Made by a program: the position numbers and the translations under genes
From: Rhyacichthys aspro
Lineage: Eukaryota > Chordata > Actinopteri > Gobiiformes > Rhyacichthyidae
Direction: 5' to 3'
DNA: 64,000 nt
Assembly: GCA_036850595.1 (NCBI GenBank)
Contig: CM072148.1
Coordinates: forward strand, 1,345,160-1,409,159
The notes under the pieces: model-generated
Told to the model about the DNA's origin: nothing
Database searches by the model: none
The model's input: only the letters and a program-made list of their open reading frames with translations
In this document: piece after piece, positions 1 through 9,200 of the stretch
How the letters are laid out: each line of letters begins with the position of its first letter
Position numbering within the stretch: the first letter of the stretch is position 1

Positions 1-159
1 TTTATTTAATGCATGTTTTGTTAGTTTCATTTGTGAATTTCAGCATTTGATCTGCACTTGTAAAATAGAATCAACTGTGTCTCTGCAGCTTCAAAAGACT
101 TATACATTTTGATATTTATAACTAAAAACTAACTCGACTTGTTTTTGTTCCGTGTGAAG

Positions 160-291
160 GAGGAGTATCTACGAGAACAGATCGAGTGGCAGCAGCAAAC
201 CTTCAGCCACAACCAGGCCTGCCTCGACCTGATCGCTGCAAAGCCTCATGGGATACTGCGCATCCTGGACGACCAGTGTGGCTTCCCTCAG
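160..291 (+). CDS. myo15aa: MYO15A left copy, exon 21 (motor)
   Basis: Encodes EEYLREQIEWQQ...GILRILDDQCGFPQ, the motor segment after the relay helix. AG acceptor at 158-159 and GTACAG donor at 292; 44 codons, phase 0-0. Twin of 32,208-32,339. Confidence 0.93.
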
Positions 292-3200
292 GTACAGCGC
301 CTCCGTCTGAGAAAACTGAACAGCTTTAGGAAAATATGGGACTTTACAAAGAATGTGTAATCTGGATTTTCTTACATTTGACAATTTTTGATGCTGCAAA
401 AATCCCCAAAATTCAATATTTATCTGGTTTAAATGACTCTTTTTGTGATGAGTCTGCATGTCCTCTGTGTTAATGTGGGTTATAATAATAGTAATAATAA
501 TTATACACTTTATTTATATTGCTTTTTACATTTGAAACGAATCTTAAAGTGCTACAGAAGGAGTTTAAAAGCATTATAAAACTGTGACAATAAGACAAAC
601 AGCAAATTACTGCTGTTTAAACTAAATTAAAGAACAGAGTCGTCCAATATGCATTTATTGGTCAATTTGCAAATCTAAAATGCCCCTAGTGGATGAATGT
701 GAGTCTCTAAGTGTTAACCCTGCGACCAACTGTCCATTGTCCAGGCTCCAGTCCGTCCTCTAATGGGAATAAGAAGATTACTTACTATTTTAAAACAATA
801 TTTACATTTAACAACATAAAAAACATGTACTTTTTAGCCTTTTTTAATGTTTGAACGACCTGTGAGGTACATATTAATATCCCAGGTATATTTTAGGATA
901 TTCTTTAAGACTTCAGGCTGAATACTCTCAGAGGTGTTTGTTAAATGGATGATTAACCTTTCCTCATGTTCCTGCTGGATTCAAATACATGCCTCTGGAA
1001 ACACCTCTGGCTAAAAAAACATCAATATTTGAGTCAGAATATAACTTTTGACAACAATCTGTTCTCTTTCTTTCTTAAAAAAATCCATGTTACTTATATT
1101 TATTTTTAAGGTGAAAAAGAGTTAAATGGAGTAAAATAGCGTTCTCTTTTATACTTTTAATAAATCAGCTTAAGTCAGTTCAGATCATTTTAATTTGAAT
1201 TGTTTTAATATTTAATTACTCGCTGGTTTTCAGGCCACGGACCACACCTTCCTTCAGAAGTGCCACTATCATCACGGAGACAACCCGCTGTACGCCAGAC
1301 CGAAGATGCCACTGCCGGAGTTCACCGTCAAACATTACGCAGGAAAAGTCTCCTACCAGGTACCGACGTCGTTCACGCGGTTTTAACGTCAAATACAGCA
1401 GATTCATCTTTGTTTGTGGCACAGGTTCACAAGTTTCTGGACAAAAACTTCGACATGGTTCGGCAAGACGTCGTGGACCTTTTTATCCAGAGCAAGAATA
1501 AAGTGAGTTATTTTCAGATACCTTTAGATTTCAATATTTTTACGAACCTTTTGATTTAATTGTTGGTGTGTTCCTCTACAGCTGGTGTCCGGCCTCTTTC
1601 TGAAGCACTCCGAGTCTCTGTCGCAGCAGAAGTCGGCTCACCGCACCAGCTCAGCTCGACGCTATCAGGCCAACACGGTCAGCGCCAAGTTTCAGAACAG
1701 CCTCCAGGAGCTGATCGAGAAAATGGAAAGGTTCAGCCACTTATTCTTTATATAAACTTGTACATCTTTAACATCAAAAAGTTAAAAGAAAAAGAGACAG
1801 AATAGGCAGTTAAACAGATATTTTTTCTGCTAAAATGGTTTACACACAAATAGTTTCTTGTAAAATCAATCATTTGTGTAAAAACAGTCTTTCTGATCCA
1901 TCTACTGTTTATTGTAAGGGATTGTAATAGATGAGAACCTCTATTCAGGAACAGAAAACCAAAAATCCAAAAAGGAGCGTTCCCATTGGTCGACACTTGT
2001 CACATGACGTTCCAGGAAGTTTAATAGCTGCAGATAAAGTGTATTTTCAGCTGAATATGTCTTTTAACAGAGAAACAGCTGAAAAAAGAAAAGCATCAAC
2101 AGAGAAAAGGGAGGCAACGTAAAACACAGATAAATACTGTCAATTCAATCACGTAATGTTTAACGAGGAGGAGATAATTGTCGTCCTGACGCTGAAGTCA
2201 CAGCTAAGCTAACGCTAAACTCTAAACTTCAGTTTGGTCAAATGGATTAGTATTTTGGAGGAAAAACTGGCCTGTTTTTATTTTATTTTTAATAAAACAG
2301 AAGCAGGAGAGGTCTGTGTGAGGTACATATTAATATCCCAGGTTTATTTTAGGATATTCTTTAAGACTTAAGGCTGAATACTCTCAGAGGTGTTTGTTAA
2401 ATGGATGATTAACCTTTCCTCATGTTCCTGCTGGATTAAAATACATGCCTCTGGAAACACCTCCGGCTAAAAAAACATCAATATTTGAGTCAGAATATAA
2501 CTTTTTATAATTTTCCAACAGGCTGTTCTCTTTCTTCAGTCTGAACTGTTTTCCTTTAATAAATGAAGTCACTTTATCTTTGGTGTGTCTGTGACAGGTG
2601 TAACCCTTATTTTGTGAGGTGCATCAAACCAAACCATCATAAGGTATATTTGTAAGTCGATGGTGTGTGCAGGTGTGCAGTGGTTTAACCCTTGAGCCTT
2701 ATTCTCTTTACACTCGTCAGGTTGTAATGTGTTTGTAATGTCTGTAGGAAGCTGGAGTGTTTGACATGGAGCTGGTCAGTTCTCAGCTGCGTTACTCTGG
2801 GATCATGGAGACCATCCAGATCAGGAAGGACGGGTATCCGTACAGACTAGACTTCCACAGCTTTCTGTCCAGGTTCGCATCTGTCACTGCTGTTCACTTT
2901 CTCCACAGTAAAGGTCTTTACTTAATGTCTATTCTTTCTTTCTTTCTTTCTTTGTTCTTTCTTTCTTATTTACTTATTTATTTATTTAGTTTGTTAGTTA
3001 GTTATTTTGTTATTTGAAAAAGGGACAGTGTACATTAACCCTCCTGGTCCTGGACATTTTTGTGTGTTTTTTTTAATTTATTTTTGCATAACTTTGGCTG
3101 TTTTGATGCAAATGGCATAAAAATGAATGATGAATTTTATTTTCTTTGAGGCTTTCCTGTGCCTTTTAAAAAAATAGTTCCATCTATGCCCCTTCTCCAT

Positions 3201-6200
3201 TTTTTTGTGTTCTGTTTTTACTTTCTTTTTTTCATTTCCTGGTGTTGAAGTCCTTTAATGTTTCAATGACAGCCATCAAAAACATTTCAGGAGCAATTTA
3301 TTTTCAAGTGACTTTGCACAAAATATTAAAATTGATCAGAATCAAGGTTAGGGTTAATAACTTAATCCATGCCACACATACGCTGCATACATTATTTCAA
3401 AGGCTTTTTTTAATTGTAATAGCTGTATATTTGTGTTTTGTGCCCAGGTACAAGTCGCTGCTCTGCCTCATCGAGCCTCCACCTGCAGAAGGAGAGAACT
3501 GCATCATGATGCTCCACAGGCTCGCTCCAGTCAAAAAGGGTTCGTTCCAGCTCGGAGTCAGTAAGGTACGCTCCACAAACACCTGTAAGAACGAGAAACA
3601 TATTCAGAAATGCTTCCAGAGTGACCGAATGCACCTGTGCCACCTCTTTGTGTGTTTGTTCGGTCAGATTTTCCTGAAAGAGGAGCTGTATCAGTTGCTG
3701 GAGGGGAAGCGTGACCGTGTGCTGAACATCGCCGCTCTGACGCTGCAGAGATACACTCGCATGTATTTCGTCCGCAAGAACTTTGTCAAATTTAAGTGGC
3801 GTATAACCCAGTTCCAAGCCCGTGCCAGAGGCCTCTTGGCCAGGTGAGTCGGCTTTACTGTGACGTCTGTCCTTCTTGTGCTGCCCGACTTTCTTCAGTC
3901 TGGAGTTTCAGAGCAGAGGTTAGCCGTTTAAGCTAAAGCGTTAGGTTACAGCGGGACAAACAGGTCAGAGCGTATCACGGAGATGTTTCTGGGCTTGATC
4001 TGAGGAGACGAGGCCAGAGGAGTCAGGCTCCATCACCATTAAGTTATATACTCTCAGTCTGCCATAACACACACACTAAACACTGCATTTTATTGACTTT
4101 GTAATCATTTTAATATTTATGAGTAGCTAAGAATGCTCAACAAAAGCAAGAAAACTACGCAGAATTACATTGTCATGACTTTCAAAGGTTTTATTAAATG
4201 TGGTTCTATTAGTTTCTTTAGACAGTCCCAATTTGGAGAAGCAGACTGAGCAATGTTCTGCTCTAAATGTGGATTGTGGGAAATGCATTTTGAACATTTG
4301 ACGACATTTCTAATATAAAAGAGGATCTGTTGTTAGGATGTGGAGCTGTTGGCAGTGGGACTGAGACCGTGCTTTTTACCAAAAGAGTTGTTACGTGTCG
4401 TTTATTTTCAACCAAGATGATGTTGTAGAATATGAACATTGAGAAAAAATCATCATTGGCTTTACATCACAGGAATACTTTTTTATCCCGTGACATTTGA
4501 ACAGTTTAGAACAAACCAAATCGTTTTGTTTTAACATTCTGCCCTCGTTACATTCTAGAAAACGTATATACAATTATTTAAAACCTACACTGTTATTTGT
4601 TATGAAAATAAAAGTAAATATTCTGTATTTATTGCAGGAAGTTCACCACCTTTAGCCGTTAGCATGTTGGAGCTACGGACTGTCTAGTTTGAAAACGAAA
4701 TCGGCAACGTTTATTCTGTCTTGCATTTGATTAGATTAGATTAGAACTGTTTTTAGGTTCTTGATTGAATTTTCATTTGGGGCTGAATAAAACTGAATTA
4801 AATTGGATAAATAAGTAGGTTTAGGGTTTACAGTAGTCATTTGAAAAGTGTTAAAAGCCTTGTTGCTCCTGTCTGCTTCTCCAAACTGTAAGTGTGCCGA
4901 CCATTACCTGCTGCAGAATAAAACACCGAACCATAAACTCCTCTTAAACAAAACACTGGATCTCATCTTTGAATAAATACTTACACTGCATTATTTTATC
5001 AATTTTTTAACAGAAAAAAGTTTGCCCAAAGAAGGAAGAACCTGATTAAGCTGCGCTCCGTGACGTTGCTGGTTCTGAACCGGCAGCGCTACATGAGGGT
5101 ATGTGTGCTGTGTTTAAATCACTCTGTCACTGGGACAATATTACAGTTTGGTGAAGTATGGTGTGCTTTATTTTATCTTTCTGTCAGACAGTTGTGGAGC
5201 CGGCGAGAAAAGCCGAGGAGGTGAGTAAAAGAGCGACGTGAAACTTTATTTTCTTGAAGCGTGGCGGGTTGTAACGCGGTGTGTTCGACGCGCGTAGGAT
5301 CGAATTAACAGAGAAGTGGTGAATGTGACGACTCTGCCCATCCCGGCGGAGCTGGCGGCTCTACTGCAGGCTGCTTCAGGTACGCACACGTAATCCCAGC
5401 TATAAATAACCCAGCACAAGTATGTTCCACTGGGTTTGCAGCTGGGTTAATAATATTTTTCCTCCGCGGGGCGTTTGTGTGCTCAGGCGGCACAGAGCTG
5501 CACTCCGACTGTTTGGCCGTGGTCCAGGCTCCGACGGTTCAGGTGGAACCACAGCTGACCCTGCCTCTAGACGTCAACAACTACCTCATGACTCACTACG
5601 TCCGCGCCATATTCAGGGTACGGAGCTATTCTGTCAAATCAACGATATTTCATTGACTGTTAGTGGTAATAATTAAGAATGTGAATCAAAAAATGAACTA
5701 ATTAACCACAAATCTGTCTGAAATTATTCACACAACTTGACAACTTTTAATAAACAACTGAAACAACTTCAATTTAGCAAAAGATAATTCACTTTGTTTT
5801 GAATCATTTAACGTTTGTATAGCAGGTAAACTCTAATAAGTTTTAAAGAAAAGTATTAATTCTGGATTGTTCAGACTCAAAATGGTGTCTCTATAACAGT
5901 CTAGTTTATGAATGAAACAAGGATTTGACAAATAACTTTAAAATAACTTCAATAGAAACCTTTATAAAATACAGTAACTTAAAGTGCATTAATACATTCA
6001 CTTTGTGTCAGAACTTTAACCTTCCAGAATATTTAAAAATGTAAATCACATGACTTTACTCTTTTAAGTTAATCTCTTAAAGCAGAATTGTTCATTTAGC
6101 AGCGAGTCTTTGTTGTTTTTCGTTGTAACATGAATAAACTCGTGTGTGTGGTTTGTAGGAGCCGATGTTTGGGATGTTGACGGCTCCGTTAGAGAACTCC

Positions 6201-9200
6201 CTGCTGCGTCTGGACGAGGAGCTCAAACACGGAGCTGTGGATTTGTTTGTTCTGGTAATGTTTCACAAAATATTCTTTTACTGCGGCTTTCTTTCAACAA
6301 ACAGCACTGTGCAAAGTTTTAAACTAGTGAAAGATCTGCAGAAAAGTAAGAATTATGTCAACAATGTACTATTTAAATGTTTTTATCAGTTTTCAAAATG
6401 GGTCTGGTTTTGTCTGTGATTACATGGTCTGGTTTAGTCCAGTTTGGTCTGGTTTTGTCTGGGATTACATGGTCTGGTTTAGTCTGGTCTGGTTTTGTCT
6501 GGGATTACATGGTCTGGTTTAGTCCAGTTTGGTCTGGTTTTGTCTGGGATTACATGGTCTGGTTTAGTCCAGTTTGGTCTGGTTTTGTCTGGGATTACAT
6601 GGTCTGGTTTAGTCCAGTTTGGTCTGGTTTTGTCTAAGATTACATGGTCTGGTTTAGTCTGGGATTACATGGTCTGGTTTAGTCCAGTTTGGTCTGGTTT
6701 AGTCCAGTCTGGTCTGGTTCTGTCTGGGATTACATGGTCTGGTTTAGTCCAGTTTGGTCTGGTTTAGTCCAGTTTGGTCTGGTTTAGTCCAGTCTGGTCT
6801 GGTTTAGTTCAGTCTGGTCTGGTTTAGTCTGGGATTACATGGTCTGGTTTAGTCCAGTTTGGTCTGGTTTAGTCCAGTTTGGTCTGGTTTAGTCCAGTCT
6901 GGTCTGGTTTAGTCCAGTCTGGTCTGGTTTAGTCCAGTTTGGTCTGGTTTAGTCCAGTCTGGTCTGGTTTAGTCCAGTCTGGTCTGGTTTTTTCCTCAGA
7001 TTCTCAGGTTTATGGGAGATCCAAACCTGAACGGGGCTCAGGAGAATTTATTTGGAAACTACATCGTTCAGAGAGGCCTCGCTAATCCCAGTCTCCGAGA
7101 CGAGATCCTGGCTCAAGTCGTGAACCAGGTCTGTTCCAGCTTCTTTTAAAACACACCCCACCTGTTAAACTCAAGGCCCAGGGGCCAAATGAGGCCCTTT
7201 GCAATGTTTAATGTGGCCCTTTAATACATTTAGAAGAAGTTTATGACGCTAGGTTTTAATTGGTTTGAACTGGATTTAGATGGATTTGATTTTTGCAACA
7301 AAGATAAATAAAACCTGTTTAAATTCATCTAAACCAGTTCAGATCCAACTGAAACCTGTTCAGATCCATCTAAAACATGTTCAAATCCAACTAAAACCTG
7401 TTAAAATTTAAATAAAACCAGTTCAAATCCATCTAAAACATGTTCAAATCCATCTAAAACATGTTCAGATCCATATAAAACCTGTTCAAATCCATCTAAA
7501 ACATGTTCAAATCCATCTAAAACCTGTTCAAATCTGACTAAAACATGTTCAGATCCAATTAAAACCTGTTCAAATCCATCTAAAACATGTTCAAATCCAA
7601 CTAAAACCTGTTCAAATCCAACTAAAACCTGTTCAAATCCAACTAAAAGCTAAGGAGGAAATTAATGTTAAAGATAACTTTTGTAAAACTCAAATGAAGA
7701 TAAAATCTCACATTCAGAATTTGATAAAATCTTCCAAATGTCACCATCTTCTGCCTCTGAAAGGATTCTTATTAATTTTCGCTCCTCTGCTGTAGATTCT
7801 AAACCATACACACATTAAAGGTACGAATGTGTGACTTTTTACTTCTTTTTTCAGGTTTGGAGGAATCCTAACGCGTTAAACTCGGAGCGTGGTTGGCTGC
7901 TGCTCTCCTCGTGTCTCTCTGCCTTCCTTCCTTCTCAGAGACTGGCCAAATACCTGCTGAAGTGAGACATTAACACCTCCATCTGCCACATCGGATCGGA
8001 TTTTTATGGCTTTTGTTTTCGTCGCTCTTCATTTGACCTTTTCCTTTGATTGCTGCAGGTTTGTTTCTGACTACGGTCCAGAAGGTTACCACTGTGTGTG
8101 TCAGCACCGTCTGCTCCAGGCTCTGCAGAGACTCTCCGTGGGCCCCGAGTACGTCCGAACGTATCCTCCGTGTCTCTTGGAGTGGACGGCCAACCGCAAG
8201 AAAGCTCACACCGTCCTCCACGTCCACTGCTTTGACGGTGAGGACACTTCCAGCTGCAGTTAGATAAAGAAATAATGAGGGAGGGGCCTCAGCGTGTGTT
8301 TATTTAGGTATTTTGAAGATATATATTTATAAGAATTACACTGATATTAAAGGTACTGTCCCTATTTTCAGAAGATCAGAAATAATCTACAGTTTCTTTA
8401 ATAGTATGATACATAATACACTGAATTTTAGTTGCATTAAAACTGTTTTTAGGTGGATTTGAGCAGATTTTAGATGGATTTGAATAATGTAGATGGATTT
8501 AAACAGGTTTTTGTGGATTTGAACATGTTTTAGATGGATTTAAACTGTTTTAAGGTGGATTTGAACATGTTTTAGATGGATTTAAACTGTTTTAATGTGG
8601 AGTTAAACAGGTTTTAGATGGATCTAAACAGTTTTTAGGTTGAGTTAAACAGGTTTTAGATGGATTTCAACAGGTTTTAGGTGGATTTGAGCAGGTTTTA
8701 GATAGATTTGGACAGGTTTTAGTTAGATTTGAATAATGTAGATGGATTTAAACAGGTTTTTGTGGATTTGAACATGTTTTATATGGATTTAAACTGTTTT
8801 TAGGTGGATTTAAACAGGTTTTAGGTGGATTTAAACAGGTTTTTAGATGGATTTGAACAGTTTTTAGGCAAATTTGAACAGGTTTAAGTTGGATTTAAAC
8901 ATGTTTTAGAAGGATTTGAACTGGGCCCTGTAAAATCTAACCATTATTTGCTCCTGGACCTGACTTTAGATGTGTCTGACTTAGATAATTACAAAACCTC
9001 TTGACTGTAGAATCGTCAGAATCGTCCTGTGCTTATTGCCCGCTGCACATGTGTAATCCATAAAAGTGTGGGCATTTACACCTGGAAATAAATTCAACTT
9101 CAGAAGATTTCAGTGGTTTTCTCTGTATTTTACTGTTGAAAGTTAAGCCAGTTCACAAAAACGCACTAATGACAGGTTCTTCTTGTGCTGCTCTAGGTTC

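Noticed and set aside
6377..6767. Overlapping open frames rich in WSGLVQFGLV (also 25,636-25,869)
   Set aside because: Translation of the 20-bp minisatellite in an intron; the length differs between copies and no splice or start context supports it.
7300..7650. Regular spaced repeats resembling a CRISPR-like array
   Set aside because: Units are contiguous ~21-bp minisatellite repeats without unique spacers, in an animal intron.
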